From NCBI RefSeq assembly GCF_022808935.1, contig NZ_JAKZFR010000006.1, forward strand, positions 186,001 through 250,000: a DNA stretch of 64,000 nt, in the 5' to 3' direction. The notes beneath the pieces were generated by a model. The model worked only from the letters and a program-made list of their open reading frames with translations. It made no database searches and had not been told where the DNA came from. The stretch comes from Geothrix sp. SG200 (lineage in GTDB: Bacteria > Acidobacteriota > Holophagae > Holophagales > Holophagaceae). Position 1 is the first letter of the stretch. Each line of letters starts with the position of its first letter. The position numbers and the translations under genes were made by a program. Below are positions 50,479 to 59,585 of the stretch, in pieces.

Positions 50479-50484
50479 GACAAT
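50479..50484 (+). promoter_or_regulatory. -10-like GACAAT six bases before MBL ATG
   Basis: GACAAT, then GGGGGG, then ATG at 50491. The G-run could act as a weak ribosome site; otherwise the geometry is that of a leaderless mRNA. Confidence 0.42.
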
Positions 50485-50490
50485 GGGGGG

Positions 50491-51114
50491 ATGCTGAACC
50501 TCGAGACCTTCCCCGTGGGCCCGCTGGGCTGCAACTGCTCTCTGCTGTGGGACCCCGACACCGGCCGGGGCGTGGTGGTGGACCCGGGCGGGGACGGCGC
50601 GAAAATCCGGAAGCGCGTGGAGGCCCTGGGCTTCCGGGTGACCGCCCTCCTGCACACCCACGCCCACTTCGACCACGTGGGCGCCACCAAGGAACTGCAG
50701 GACCTCTGGCAGTGCCCCGCCCACCTGCACGGGGACGATACCTTCCTCATCGAGGCCCTGGCCCAGCAGACGTCGATGTTCGGGATGCCGGCCATCCCTC
50801 AGCCCGAGATGACAGGCCTGAACGCCGGGGACCGGCACATGGACCTCGACACCCTGCACACCCCGGGCCACACGCCGGGTTCCTGCTGCTTCCACGGCAC
50901 CTTCGAGATGGGTCAGGTGCTGCTGGCCGGCGATACCCTCTTCCGGGGCGGCGTAGGCCGCACGGATCTCTGGGGTGGGAACTGGGACGCGCTGGAGCAG
51001 AGCATCCGGCGCGAACTCTACGTCCTGGACGGCGCCACGCTGGTGATCCCGGGACACGGGCCCGCCACTACCCTGGGCGAAGAGGCGGCGAGCAATCCCT
51101 TCGTTCGGAAATAG
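50491..51114 (+). CDS. MBL-fold metal-dependent hydrolase (glyoxalase II-like)
   Basis: The 207-residue product has the metal-binding motif LLHTHAHFDHVGA (H57, H59, D61, H62), then HTPGHTPGSCCF, LLAGDTLFRGGVGRTDLWGG and LVIPGHGPATTLGEE. This is the YcbL/glyoxalase II-like branch that hydrolyses thioesters such as S-lactoylglutathione; the natural substrate is not certain. The length fits the short YcbL type. The long upstream frame is rejected because it crosses the heptamer repeats and uvrC. Confidence 0.9.
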   Translation: MLNLETFPVGPLGCNCSLLWDPDTGRGVVVDPGGDGAKIRKRVEALGFRVTALLHTHAHFDHVGATKELQDLWQCPAHLHGDDTFLIEALAQQTSMFGMPAIPQPEMTGLNAGDRHMDLDTLHTPGHTPGSCCFHGTFEMGQVLLAGDTLFRGGVGRTDLWGGNWDALEQSIRRELYVLDGATLVIPGHGPATTLGEEAASNPFVRK

Positions 51115-51115
51115 G

Positions 51116-51715
51116 CTATCGGCCGAACCGGAAGACGGCGCTCACGGCGAGCCAGCTGATCGAGTCCATGCCCAGGCCGTCGGCCCCGTTCTTCTCCACC
51201 GACACGCTGTTGAGGTGACCCTCGAGGCTGAAGACGCGGGAGAAGGTGTAGCCCCCTCCGATGCGGACGCCGATGCGGCCGGACTGGTTGGCCTCCACAT
51301 CCGGGAACCCCGCGAGTTCGTAGGTGGCCTTCACCTTGTTCACGTTCAGGCCCACCAGGAAGTAGCCTCCCAGGGACGGCGAGATGGCGTTGAAGACGTA
51401 GTCGGCTCCGAACTGGGCCACGCCGAACCGGTTCTGCTGGGTGTTCCCGAAGATCGTCTGCTCCTTGCTCGCGAACCCGTTCGCGTTGAGGACCAGGCGC
51501 ATCTGGTGGTGCTGGGTGAAGTTGAAGTCGATGTGCCCCCCGAAGTGGACGCCGAGGCCCTGGTTGGCGCCGAGGTAGTAGCCCCCCTCCTTCTTGTCGG
51601 CGAAGTCGCCGACGGGGAAGCCGAGGCCCGCCTGCAGCCCTCCGTTCAAGGTGGTGGACTGGGCGATCAGGCCGGTTCCGGCCGCGAGCAGGAGCGCCAG
51701 GATCTTCGCGTTCAT
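51116..51715 (-). CDS. Outer-membrane beta-barrel protein
   Basis: The 199-residue precursor has a signal peptide (ILALLLAAGTGLIAQ) and a run of amphipathic strands: TLNGGLQAGLGFPVGDF, GGYYLGANQGLGVHFGGHIDFNF, FGVAQFGADYVFN, LGGYFLVGLNVNKVKATYEL, IGVRIGGGYTFSRVFSLEGHL and a terminal SAVFRFGR. It resembles OmpW/OmpA-like eight-stranded barrels without a periplasmic domain. AGGAGG is close to the ATG. The stops of this gene and the MBL gene are adjacent. Confidence 0.8.
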   Translation of the reverse strand: MNAKILALLLAAGTGLIAQSTTLNGGLQAGLGFPVGDFADKKEGGYYLGANQGLGVHFGGHIDFNFTQHHQMRLVLNANGFASKEQTIFGNTQQNRFGVAQFGADYVFNAISPSLGGYFLVGLNVNKVKATYELAGFPDVEANQSGRIGVRIGGGYTFSRVFSLEGHLNSVSVEKNGADGLGMDSISWLAVSAVFRFGR

Positions 51716-51816
51716 ACACCCTCCTGGAAGAAACCGCCCAAAGGATAGCCGAGAAGCGGGTTGTCTTTCCCGGCTTTCTCTGGTGGCATGATGGGCATCC
51801 CCCCCGGAGGTCCTCG

Positions 51817-52590
51817 ATGCCAGAACTCCTCGCCACGTCGTTCGGCTGCTTCGGCCCGATCGCGCTCGTCCTGCTGATCTACTTCTTCGCCTGCCTCAAG
51901 GTGGTGAACGAGTACGAGCGGCTGGTGGTCTTCACCCTCGGCAAGGTGGAGGACCGGCCCAAGGGTCCCGGCCTCTGCTTCGTGTGGCGGCCCTTCCAGA
52001 CGGCCGTGACCGTCAGCCTGCGAACCGTCGTGATGGACGTGCCCAGCCAGGATATCATCACCCGCGACAACGTGAGCCTGAAGGTGAGCGCCGTCGTCTA
52101 CTTCAAGGTGCTGGATCCCAAGGCGGCCATCGTGGGCGTGGAGAACTACTACTACGCCACCAGCCAGATGGCCCAGACCACGCTGCGCAGCATCCTGGGC
52201 GAGGTCACGCTGGACGAGCTGCTGGCGGACCGCGAGAAGCTGAGCCAGCGCCTGCGGGAGATCATCGATCACTCCACCGAGCCCTGGGGCATCGAGGTCA
52301 CCAGTGTGGAGCTGAAGAGCGTGGACCTGCCCGAGCAGATCCAGCGCGCCATGGGCAAGCAGGCCGAGGCGGAGCGCGAGAAGCGGGCGAAGATCATCGC
52401 CGCGCAGGGCGAGCTCATGGCCAGCCAGCAGCTCCTGGAGGCCGCCAACAAGATCAGCGAGAACCCCACGGCCATCCAGATGCGCTACCTGCAGACCCTC
52501 GCGGAGATCGCCACGGAGAAGAACAGCACCATCGTCTTCCCGCTGCCCATGGAGTTCATGAAGGCCTTCGAGAAGTTCACGAAGAGCTAG
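51817..52590 (+). CDS. Slipin/SPFH family membrane protein
   Basis: The 257-residue product has a membrane helix at about 8-28 and an SPFH domain: VNEYERLVVFTLGKVEDRPKGPGLCF, MDVPSQDIITRDNVSLKVSAVVYFKV, QTTLRSILGEVTLDELLADREKL. A coiled coil follows (PEQIQRAMGKQAEAEREKRAKIIAAQGE) and an IVFPLPMEFMKAFEK end. Slipins organise membrane microdomains and often pair with NfeD, which is absent here. GGAGG is placed well before the ATG. The 3' end overlaps the convergent transglutaminase by 14 bases. Confidence 0.92.
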   Translation: MPELLATSFGCFGPIALVLLIYFFACLKVVNEYERLVVFTLGKVEDRPKGPGLCFVWRPFQTAVTVSLRTVVMDVPSQDIITRDNVSLKVSAVVYFKVLDPKAAIVGVENYYYATSQMAQTTLRSILGEVTLDELLADREKLSQRLREIIDHSTEPWGIEVTSVELKSVDLPEQIQRAMGKQAEAEREKRAKIIAAQGELMASQQLLEAANKISENPTAIQMRYLQTLAEIATEKNSTIVFPLPMEFMKAFEKFTKS

Positions 52591-54529
52591 GTCGTTTCCA
52601 ATTCCGCCAGGCCGCGGCCTCCGCCTTCGCCAGGGCGGAGGCCGCGCCGTTCCGGCCGCCGTAGGCCTCGGCATCCACCCGGTTGGCGAGCTCCATCAGG
52701 GCCCTGGAACGCTCGGGTCGCAGGGCGCCGAGCCGCAGCAGCCACGCCCTGGCCGTCTCTCCAGCCAAGGGGGCGGCCACGCGCCGGGTCCGGGCCAGCA
52801 GGGGACGCAGGGCCCGGACAGCTCCTGGGCCCGCTGGCGCGGGTCGCCAGAGCCGCCGCGTCCGCCAGGCGATCCAGGCGGCGGCCGCCAGGGCGAGGCC
52901 CCAGGACAGGCGGGCGGGGGGAGCCTTCCAGCGCCACTCCCAGCCCTGGACCCGCGCCTGGATCCAGGAGAGGCCCGCCACCTGGTCCTGGTCGGAGAAT
53001 CGCACCACATGGCGGTCCCACTCGTAGCGCAGCGTGTCGAGCCAGCGCGAGAGGAAGCCGAGGCTGTGCGGACCTTCCCGGGGATCCAGGCCCGCGGCGG
53101 CCGGCGTGGGATCGGCCACATGCCAGCGGCCCTGATCCCAGTACTCCACCCAGCTGTGAGCCTGGTCCTGGCTCACGCGGAAGTAGCCGCCCTCGGGAAT
53201 CCAGGGGCCCAGGCGGAAGCCGTTCACGACCCGGGCGGGCACGCCCCGGGCCCGCAGCATCAGGGCCATGGCCGAGGCGAAGTACTCGCAGTGGCCAGCC
53301 TGGGTGCGGTCCAGGAAATCCTCCAGAGGATTTGCCGCCCGGCCGGAGGGATTGTCCAAGGTATAGCGGAATCCGCGCAGGGATCGCTCCAGGGTCTGGG
53401 CCAGCTCCGGCGTGGGCAGGATGCCCGGCGCCAGGCGCAGGCTCCAGCGCCGGGCGGCCTCATGTTCGGGGCCCAACTCAAGCAGGTGCTCCAGCCGCCG
53501 GGAGGACAGGACCGTCTCCGCCGGGCCGGCGTTTCCCGGACTCCAGGTCACCGCCAGGGGCATGGGGCTGGTCCGGGGGAACCGCCAGCGGAGGCTGCCC
53601 CCTCCCCCGCGGCGAAGGGGCGTGTCAGGGGCCAGACCCGTGGTTCCGTAGGGCAGGGTGAGGATGCCCTGGGCGCTGGGATAGAACAGGAACTCCGCCT
53701 GTCTGGCGCCGGCTCCACCCTGGGGGCTTCTCCCACCGGCGGGTGTCAGGTCCCAGACGCTCCAGCGCGGGCCCTGGACCGTCTCCAGGGCCAGGCCGCG
53801 CAACAGGTCCAATCCAGGCACGGTCGCCGGATCCGTGCCGGAAGGCGGAGCGATGCGCAGGACCACCTCGGGATTGGGTTCGATGGGGCCGCCGCCGGCC
53901 AGGTCCAACTGGTCGCCGAAACCCGCCCGGCCTGCGGCCGCCGCGGTTCCCATGAACGCCGCGTGACGAAACCCGGCTTGGAGGCGTGGAAGGATGAGGA
54001 AGAAGGCGGCGCCGATCAGCAGCGTCGCGCCGATCCAGCCGGGGATGCGGGCATAGGGCGGCGGGGAGAGCACGCCCCGGCGCAGGCTGGCGGAGCCCTC
54101 CCAGCTCTGCTGGAGCAGGGCGGCGGCGGCTGATCCCAGCCAGAGCAGGGCCCAGGCCAGGAACACCAGATCCGTGGTGCTGACGGCCGTCGTGAGGAAG
54201 AGCAGGAACCCCATGAGCACCAGCTGGCGGCGCTGCGGCAGCCCTCTGGGCAGGATCAGCCTCATGCCAGCCAGCACGAACAGGGTGTGGATGGCCACCG
54301 GGAAGATGCCTCGGCCCCGGGCGAGATCGGCCAGGAAGAAGACCAGGGCACCAACCTCCAGCCAGCGTTGGTGCCGGCCCAGGTCCCAGCGCAGGGTCTC
54401 CACCACGGCCGCCGCCCCCAGGGGCAGGGCCATGACCGCCAGCTCGCCGGGCTCGTAGATGTCCGTGGACACGGCCGCGCCGAAGGCCACCCAGAGAGGC
54501 AGGTGGTCGACCCAGCGGGCGAGCCTCAC
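52577..54529 (-). CDS. Transglutaminase-like membrane protein (DUF3488-TGc)
   Basis: The 650-residue product has N-terminal membrane helices (about 1-190), an extracytoplasmic transglutaminase domain with the catalytic triad in RTQAGHCEYFASAMALMLRA, QAHSWVEYW and WHVADPTP, and another membrane helix near 545-565, with a cytoplasmic tail. This is the TgpA-like layout, often encoded with DUF58 and MoxR genes. Here it is apart from the DUF58 gene at 31 kb. The GTG at 54529 overlaps the anmK stop (GTGA). Confidence 0.88.
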   Translation of the reverse strand: MRLARWVDHLPLWVAFGAAVSTDIYEPGELAVMALPLGAAAVVETLRWDLGRHQRWLEVGALVFFLADLARGRGIFPVAIHTLFVLAGMRLILPRGLPQRRQLVLMGFLLFLTTAVSTTDLVFLAWALLWLGSAAAALLQQSWEGSASLRRGVLSPPPYARIPGWIGATLLIGAAFFLILPRLQAGFRHAAFMGTAAAAGRAGFGDQLDLAGGGPIEPNPEVVLRIAPPSGTDPATVPGLDLLRGLALETVQGPRWSVWDLTPAGGRSPQGGAGARQAEFLFYPSAQGILTLPYGTTGLAPDTPLRRGGGGSLRWRFPRTSPMPLAVTWSPGNAGPAETVLSSRRLEHLLELGPEHEAARRWSLRLAPGILPTPELAQTLERSLRGFRYTLDNPSGRAANPLEDFLDRTQAGHCEYFASAMALMLRARGVPARVVNGFRLGPWIPEGGYFRVSQDQAHSWVEYWDQGRWHVADPTPAAAGLDPREGPHSLGFLSRWLDTLRYEWDRHVVRFSDQDQVAGLSWIQARVQGWEWRWKAPPARLSWGLALAAAAWIAWRTRRLWRPAPAGPGAVRALRPLLARTRRVAAPLAGETARAWLLRLGALRPERSRALMELANRVDAEAYGGRNGAASALAKAEAAAWRNWKRPSSS

Positions 54530-55659
54530 GGCCAGACCCAGCTGCCGAGCGCCACAGGCCGCGCGGCGCCGGTCACCTCCGGCAGGTTCCCGGGCAGACC
54601 CAGGGCGCTGGCCGCGCCCAGGAGGGCCCAGCTCACGGCCTCCCGGGCGCCGGAGGGGAAGGCCGCGTCGTCTACGAGAGGCAGCGGCAGGCGCGAGGCC
54701 AGCTCCGCGCGAAGGCGGCCGTGCAGGGCCCCGCCGCCGCTCACCAGGCCGCGGGTATCCGGCGTGAACGGGGCCAGACGCGTCGCTTCGCGGGCCACGG
54801 CCTCGGCGCTGAAGGCGGCGAGCGTGGCCAAGCGATCCGCCATTGGAAGGGATTCCAGTCTCCCGGTTTCAGCCTCGAGCCAGGCGTCGCCGAAGACCTC
54901 CCGCCCGGTGGACTTGGGAGGCACCGCCTGGAAGTGCGGATGCGACAGCCACCGTTCCAGCAGGCCGGTGTGCACCGTTCCGGTGGCCGCGGCACCTCCG
55001 GGATCGAAGGCCTGGCCGAGCCAGCGCCGGGCCGCGAGGTCCAGGAGGGACATGCCCGGACCCGTGTCCCAGGCCTGGAGACGGTGGCCGTCCCAGTAGG
55101 CCAGGTTGGCGATGCCGCCCAGGTTCAGGGCCAGCCAGGGTTCGGGACCCCGCAGCCAACGCTCGGGCAGGGGCACCAGCGGAGCGCCCTGGCCGCCCAG
55201 GGCCATGTCGCGGCGGCGAAGGTCCCACACCACAGGGCATCCCAGTACCTCAGTCAGCACGTAGGGGTCCGCCAACTGGAGGGTGGCACCTTCCGCAGGC
55301 CGGTGTTGGACAGTCTGGCCGTGAAGGGAAGCCAGGTCGGGAACCAGGTTCAATCCGGCGCAGAGATCCGCCGCGGCACGGGCGTGGTGGTCCCCCAGGC
55401 GCCGCTGGAGGATGCAAAGCTCCGCGGGAGCCAGTCGGTTCGAGGCAGCTGCGAGGATTGCGGTTTTCAGTCCTTCGGAATAGGGTTCCGCCCGATGGCC
55501 CAGGAGGGCGCGGAAGGGCCGCCCGGCTTCGAAGCCCCTGGGGTCCACCTCCACCGCCGCCACATCCACGCCGTCGGCGCTGGTGCCGGACATGAGGCCC
55601 AGCACACGCCAGGGGCGGTCCTCCGGGAGCGGGATGCGGGAACGCATGATGCTGATCAT
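54526..55659 (-). CDS. anmK: Anhydro-N-acetylmuramic acid kinase
   Basis: The 377-residue product phosphorylates and opens 1,6-anhydroMurNAc recovered from the cell wall. It has VLGLMSGTSADGVDVAAVEV at the N-terminus, ASLHGQTVQHRP, LNLGGIANLAYWDG, AWDTGPGMSLLDLAARR and a C-terminal GLVSGGGALHGRLRAEL. The start could be ATG at 55659 or at 55647; neither has a strong ribosome site. With the M56-transglycosylase at 14 kb it points to peptidoglycan turnover, though murQ and nagZ are not in the window. Confidence 0.92.
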   Translation of the reverse strand: MISIMRSRIPLPEDRPWRVLGLMSGTSADGVDVAAVEVDPRGFEAGRPFRALLGHRAEPYSEGLKTAILAAASNRLAPAELCILQRRLGDHHARAAADLCAGLNLVPDLASLHGQTVQHRPAEGATLQLADPYVLTEVLGCPVVWDLRRRDMALGGQGAPLVPLPERWLRGPEPWLALNLGGIANLAYWDGHRLQAWDTGPGMSLLDLAARRWLGQAFDPGGAAATGTVHTGLLERWLSHPHFQAVPPKSTGREVFGDAWLEAETGRLESLPMADRLATLAAFSAEAVAREATRLAPFTPDTRGLVSGGGALHGRLRAELASRLPLPLVDDAAFPSGAREAVSWALLGAASALGLPGNLPEVTGAARPVALGSWVWP

Positions 55660-55716
55660 GCCAGCAAGTACCCCCTGGGGTTTCGAGGTACCCTTAAGGT
55701 TCCCCGGGGGTTCCCC

Positions 55717-56304
55717 ATGTTCTGGATCATCCTCATCATCGGCATCGTGCTCTTCTTCGTCCTCCGCGGGAAGAAGGACCGCCCCGAGCAGCTTGGCGCC
55801 TCCCGTCGGGCTCTCCCGACCGCGCCGCTGGAACCGCACACCTTTCCGTGTCCTTATCCCAAGTGCCCCGCCTGCGGCGCCACGGGCGACAAGATGGTCC
55901 AGGAATGGGATGGCCTCCGCGCCGTGAAGTGGACCTGCGGCTACTGCGGCGCCCTGGCCGGGGTGCAGACCCTGAAGGACGAGGAGCTGCCCCCCTCCGC
56001 GCGACGGCGCCTGGGCCTGGATGCGCCCATGCAGGGAGCGGCCCCCATGCAGCAGGGCGGCTATGGCCAGCCGGGCGGTGGCATGGGCGGGCTACTCACC
56101 GGCATGATGATCGGGAGCATGATGGGCGGCGGAAACCACCACCATCACGACGGGCAGAGCGGCGATGATGGCTGGGGCGGCGGCGCTTCCGGCGGCGGCT
56201 CCAGCGACTGGGGCGAGTCGAGCGGGGGCGACTGGGGCGACTCCGGTGGCGGAAGCGACTGGGGCGGTGGGGATTCCGGCGGCGACTCCGGTGGTGATTG
56301 GTAA
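55717..56304 (+). CDS. Membrane protein with zinc ribbon and Gly/Ser/Trp-rich tail
   Basis: The 195-residue product has one N-terminal membrane helix (MFWIILIIGIVLFFVLRG), a zinc-ribbon-like core with CPYPKCPACGATG and WTCGYCGALAG, and a low-complexity end: glycine and methionine rich, HHHH, then repeated GGSSDWGES and GGDSGGDW units. The tail resembles those of YgcG/TPM-type envelope proteins. The function is unknown. The ATG at 55717 is the only start before the helix. It diverges from anmK across about 58 bases. Confidence 0.72.
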   Translation: MFWIILIIGIVLFFVLRGKKDRPEQLGASRRALPTAPLEPHTFPCPYPKCPACGATGDKMVQEWDGLRAVKWTCGYCGALAGVQTLKDEELPPSARRRLGLDAPMQGAAPMQQGGYGQPGGGMGGLLTGMMIGSMMGGGNHHHHDGQSGDDGWGGGASGGGSSDWGESSGGDWGDSGGGSDWGGGDSGGDSGGDW

Positions 56305-56522
56305 TAGGGAACTCAGGATCAGGGCACGGGAATCTGGGCGGTCAGGTTGGCTGATCTTGTCTTGATTCAGCTAGATACCTGTATCGACATAAATGATGAT
56401 CATTGTATCGTTAATGAGTGCCGTGGAAATTTTCCTTGATGCAGACATTCAAATGTCCATGATGAAGCCACTTCTTTTTTGAACCTGGCCATCCGATGGT
56501 GGCCATTCCTTTTGGAGCGGCC
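56305..56522. other. AT-rich promoter region of the TonB receptor
   Basis: These 218 bases are much lower in GC than their surroundings. Besides the Fur-like box they hold a GACATT-CA-AATGTC dyad at 56444-56457. No gene is seen. A clear -35/-10 pair was not placed. Confidence 0.5.
56389..56407 (+). promoter_or_regulatory. Fur-box-like operator before the TonB receptor
   Basis: The core AATGATGATCATT (56392-56404) matches the central 13 bases of the Fur consensus at 12 positions and is itself a 6-1-6 palindrome. It lies about 130 bases before the receptor ATG inside an AT-rich region, with GTATCG copies on both sides. Iron-dependent repression by Fur is the natural reading. Confidence 0.6.
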
Positions 56523-59246
56523 ATGGCCAGCCGTCGCATGCGCTATCTGACCCTGCTTCTAGCCTCCGGAGCCGTTCTCTCGGCCCAGACCACGGGGTCC
56601 CTGCAGGGGCGCGTGATGGATCCGAAGGGACGGCCGGTCGTCGGCGCCACCGTGTCCGTCAGCGGGGCGGGGATCCAGGGAGGCCGCTCCACCACCACCG
56701 ATGAATCCGGCACCTATCGCATCGGCCTGCTGCCCCCGGGACTTTGCACCATCACCGCCACCAAGGAAGGCCTGAACGCCGCGAAGGCGCAGATCCAGGT
56801 CGGCCTGGACCGCACGGCCACGGTCGATATGACGCTGAAATCCGTCGCAGCGGCGACCGTGGAAGTGACGGACGCTCCCGCGACCGTGGATCTGAAGGCC
56901 ACCACCGCCGGGAGCAACTTCACCAGTGAGGCCATCCTGAAGCTGCCCACCACCCGCGACTTCGCCAATGTGGCGCTGCTCGCGCCCGGCGTATCCCAGG
57001 ACAACGTGGGCTTCAAGGTCTACGGATCCTCCGGGGCCGAGAACAACTTCGTGGTGGATGGCATCAACACCACCAACGTGGAGTTCGGCACCCAGGGCAA
57101 GAAGATCCCCCAGGAGTTCGTCCAGGAATTCCAGGTCAAGACCGGGGGGTACGAGGCGGAATACGGCAAGGCCACCGGCGGCATCATCAATGTCATCACC
57201 AAGTCGGGCGGCAACGAATTTTCGGGGGACGTGTTCGCCTATTCCGAGGGACGGGCCTTCAAGAGCGGGAACCGGCACACGGACGACGCCAACCTCCGCC
57301 TGAAGCCCCTGCTCCTGGAGAACCGCACCTCTGAATTCGGCTTCGACATCGGCGGCCCGATCATCAAGGACAAGCTCTGGTTCTTCGCCGCCTATGACCG
57401 GCGCACCAACTCCCAGGAATCCCAGGTGCGGGTGCCGGGGCCGGATTATGGATTGAAGGCTCCCACGGACTCCACCCGCGACCTGTACGCCCTGAAGCTC
57501 ACCTGGCGACTCGCCGAAAACCAGACCCTCATCGCCTCGATCCTCGGCGACCCCGAGAAGGTCACGGGGGCTGTGAAGGATCCCCAGGGTCCCTCAACCA
57601 CCTGGGATGGCGAGCGGAAGATCGGTGGCACGGACCTGAGCCTGCGCTATGAGCTGACCGGCCAGTCCTGGTTCGTGCAGCTCCAGGCCAGCCAGCACGA
57701 GGAGAAGAATTCCGTCCTGCCCACGGGCGCCGGAGCCACGCTCATCCAGACCGTGGACAACACCACCCAGCGGAACAGCGGCGGGTTCGGCCGCTACGAC
57801 GACAAGGACTTCACCCGCACCAATGTCTCGGGTTCGCTCACCTGGTACCTCGGGCCGCACGAGCTCAAGGGCGGGTTCGACCTCCAGACCGACAAGGCCA
57901 CCATCCACCGCGGGTATTCGGGCGGCCAGCAGGTCACGGATTACGGCAACGGCACCTATTCCCACTACTACTGGACCGTCGCCGGCGCGGACGTGAACAA
58001 CGCGCCCAGCATCATCTTCAACGCCTCCCCGAAGCACGAGAGCGCGGGCTACTTCGTCCAGGACAAGTGGTCCGCCACCCCGGCCCTCACCTTCAACCTG
58101 GGCGTCCGCCTCGACACCACCAAGATCAAGGACCAGCACGGGGCCACCAAGATCGACCTGAAGGATCAGTGGGCCCCCCGGCTGGGCGTCATCTGGGACT
58201 GGGCCGGGAAGGGGCAGGACAAAGTCTATGTGAGCCTGTCACGGTTCTACGAGCAGGTGCCCCTCGATCTCGTCATCCGCTCCTTCAGTGACGAGAGCAA
58301 TCCCACGATCTTCAACTTCAGCCCCACCAGCCTGGTCCCGGACCCCGCCGCGGGCACCAGCTCCATCGTCGGGTCGTACATCGAGCCGGTGGATCCCGAT
58401 CTCAAGGGCCAGTACTCGGATGAGCTCATTCTGGGGGCCGAGACGACCGTGGCCGCCAACTACGTCCTCGGAGCCAAGTACATCCGCCGCTACGTGGGGC
58501 GGGCCATCGAGGACTCCCTCGATGTGAACAGCCCCCTGGGCGACTACTTCATCATGAACCCCGGAACCAGCCAAACCGGCAAGCAGTACCCCCGGGCCAC
58601 CCGCGACTACAAGGGCGTGGAAGTCAGCGTGCAGCGGAAGTTCGCGGACCACTACACGTGGCAGGCCTCGTACCTCTGGAGCAAGCTGGACGGCAACTAC
58701 GAGGGCGCCTACCAGGGGGTCGGCGGACCGGATGGGACCGGGCAGCTGGACCCAAACATCAACTCGGCCTTCGATGAGCCCGCCTTCATGGTCAACAGCG
58801 AGGGACGGCTCAGTGGCGACCGCACCCATCAGGTCAAGGCGAACGGCTACTACGAATGGGACTTCGGCCTCAGCCTCGGCGCCTCGTTCACTTACGCCAC
58901 GGGCACCCCGGTCAACCGCCTCGGCTTCGCGGACCAGGTGCAGCCCTTCCCCTACACCCGGTACGAGCTCTTCCTCACGCCTCGCGGATCCGAAGGGCGC
59001 ACCCCGAACACCAGCCGCCTGGATCTGAACCTCGGCTACACCTTCAAGATCGTCGGTAAGCAGCAGGTGCGCCTCTCGCTCGACGTCACCAATGTGCTCA
59101 ACAGCCAGAGCGCCACCGCTCTGGACCAGCGTTACGATTTCACAGGTGATCCGAACGTGCCTAACCGACTCAACCCCGACTTCAAGGCCCCCACCACCTT
59201 CCAGGCGCCGCGCTCGGTCCGTTTCGGTGTCCGCTACAGCTTCTGA
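56523..59246 (+). CDS. TonB-dependent receptor, Oar-like with carboxypeptidase-regulatory domain
   Basis: The 907-residue precursor has a signal peptide (MRYLTLLLASGAVLSAQ), then a CarboxypepD_reg-like domain (about 25-110: GSLQGRVMDPKGRPVVGATV). A plug domain follows (about 125-235: NNFVVDGINTTNVEFGTQG, EYGKATGGIINVITKSGGNEF), and a long barrel ending in VRFGVRYSF. This is the Oar-type receptor common in Acidobacteriota and Myxococcota. The substrate is unknown; the Fur-like box suggests iron. GGAG lies five bases before the ATG at 56523, preferred over the one at 56496. Confidence 0.9.
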   Translation: MASRRMRYLTLLLASGAVLSAQTTGSLQGRVMDPKGRPVVGATVSVSGAGIQGGRSTTTDESGTYRIGLLPPGLCTITATKEGLNAAKAQIQVGLDRTATVDMTLKSVAAATVEVTDAPATVDLKATTAGSNFTSEAILKLPTTRDFANVALLAPGVSQDNVGFKVYGSSGAENNFVVDGINTTNVEFGTQGKKIPQEFVQEFQVKTGGYEAEYGKATGGIINVITKSGGNEFSGDVFAYSEGRAFKSGNRHTDDANLRLKPLLLENRTSEFGFDIGGPIIKDKLWFFAAYDRRTNSQESQVRVPGPDYGLKAPTDSTRDLYALKLTWRLAENQTLIASILGDPEKVTGAVKDPQGPSTTWDGERKIGGTDLSLRYELTGQSWFVQLQASQHEEKNSVLPTGAGATLIQTVDNTTQRNSGGFGRYDDKDFTRTNVSGSLTWYLGPHELKGGFDLQTDKATIHRGYSGGQQVTDYGNGTYSHYYWTVAGADVNNAPSIIFNASPKHESAGYFVQDKWSATPALTFNLGVRLDTTKIKDQHGATKIDLKDQWAPRLGVIWDWAGKGQDKVYVSLSRFYEQVPLDLVIRSFSDESNPTIFNFSPTSLVPDPAAGTSSIVGSYIEPVDPDLKGQYSDELILGAETTVAANYVLGAKYIRRYVGRAIEDSLDVNSPLGDYFIMNPGTSQTGKQYPRATRDYKGVEVSVQRKFADHYTWQASYLWSKLDGNYEGAYQGVGGPDGTGQLDPNINSAFDEPAFMVNSEGRLSGDRTHQVKANGYYEWDFGLSLGASFTYATGTPVNRLGFADQVQPFPYTRYELFLTPRGSEGRTPNTSRLDLNLGYTFKIVGKQQVRLSLDVTNVLNSQSATALDQRYDFTGDPNVPNRLNPDFKAPTTFQAPRSVRFGVRYSF

Positions 59247-59263
59247 TTTCTCTTCCAGCTGAT

Positions 59264-59291
59264 GGGAAACGGCTCCTCGGGGCCGTTTCCT
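59264..59291. terminator. Terminator between TonB receptor and gatC
   Basis: GGAAACGGC and GCCGTTTCC form a nine-pair stem with an eight-base loop and a short TT after it. It lies between convergent genes and ends nine bases before the gatC stop. Confidence 0.7.
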
Positions 59292-59299
59292 TGCTTAAG

Positions 59300-59584
59300 T
59301 CAGAGGACTTTCGGCACGACGAAGTGCCCCCAGTCCTGTTCCGGCGCGTTGGCCAGGGCCTGGGCCTGCGTGAACGTGTCCCGCGGTTCGTCCTCGCGGC
59401 GGGGCAGGGGGTGGGCCAGGGCCTGGAACATCGGTTCCACGTCATCCAGCGGAAGGTCATCCAGGCTGGCCGCATGGGAGAGCATGCGGGCCATGGCCAC
59501 CCGCATGGGCTCGATCTCCTCCTCCCGCAGGCTCAGGTGGGCCAGGGCGGCGCAGCGCAGCACATCTTCGCGGGTGACGTCCAT
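59300..59584 (-). CDS. gatC: Asp/Glu-tRNA amidotransferase subunit C
   Basis: The 94-residue product matches GatC, which stabilises GatA in the GatCAB amidotransferase that makes Gln-tRNA and Asn-tRNA. It shows VTREDVLRCAALAHLSLREEEIEPMR, then ARMLSHAASLDDLPLDDVEPMF and the C-terminal WGHFVVPKVL. gatA and gatB are not adjacent in the window. It starts one base after tsaD ends, so the two share an mRNA. Confidence 0.92.
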   Translation of the reverse strand: MDVTREDVLRCAALAHLSLREEEIEPMRVAMARMLSHAASLDDLPLDDVEPMFQALAHPLPRREDEPRDTFTQAQALANAPEQDWGHFVVPKVL

Positions 59585-59585
59585 G

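Noticed and set aside
51771-51816. Sigma-54 promoter before the slipin gene
   Set aside because: TGGCAT is present, but the GG-to-GC spacing is eight instead of ten bases.
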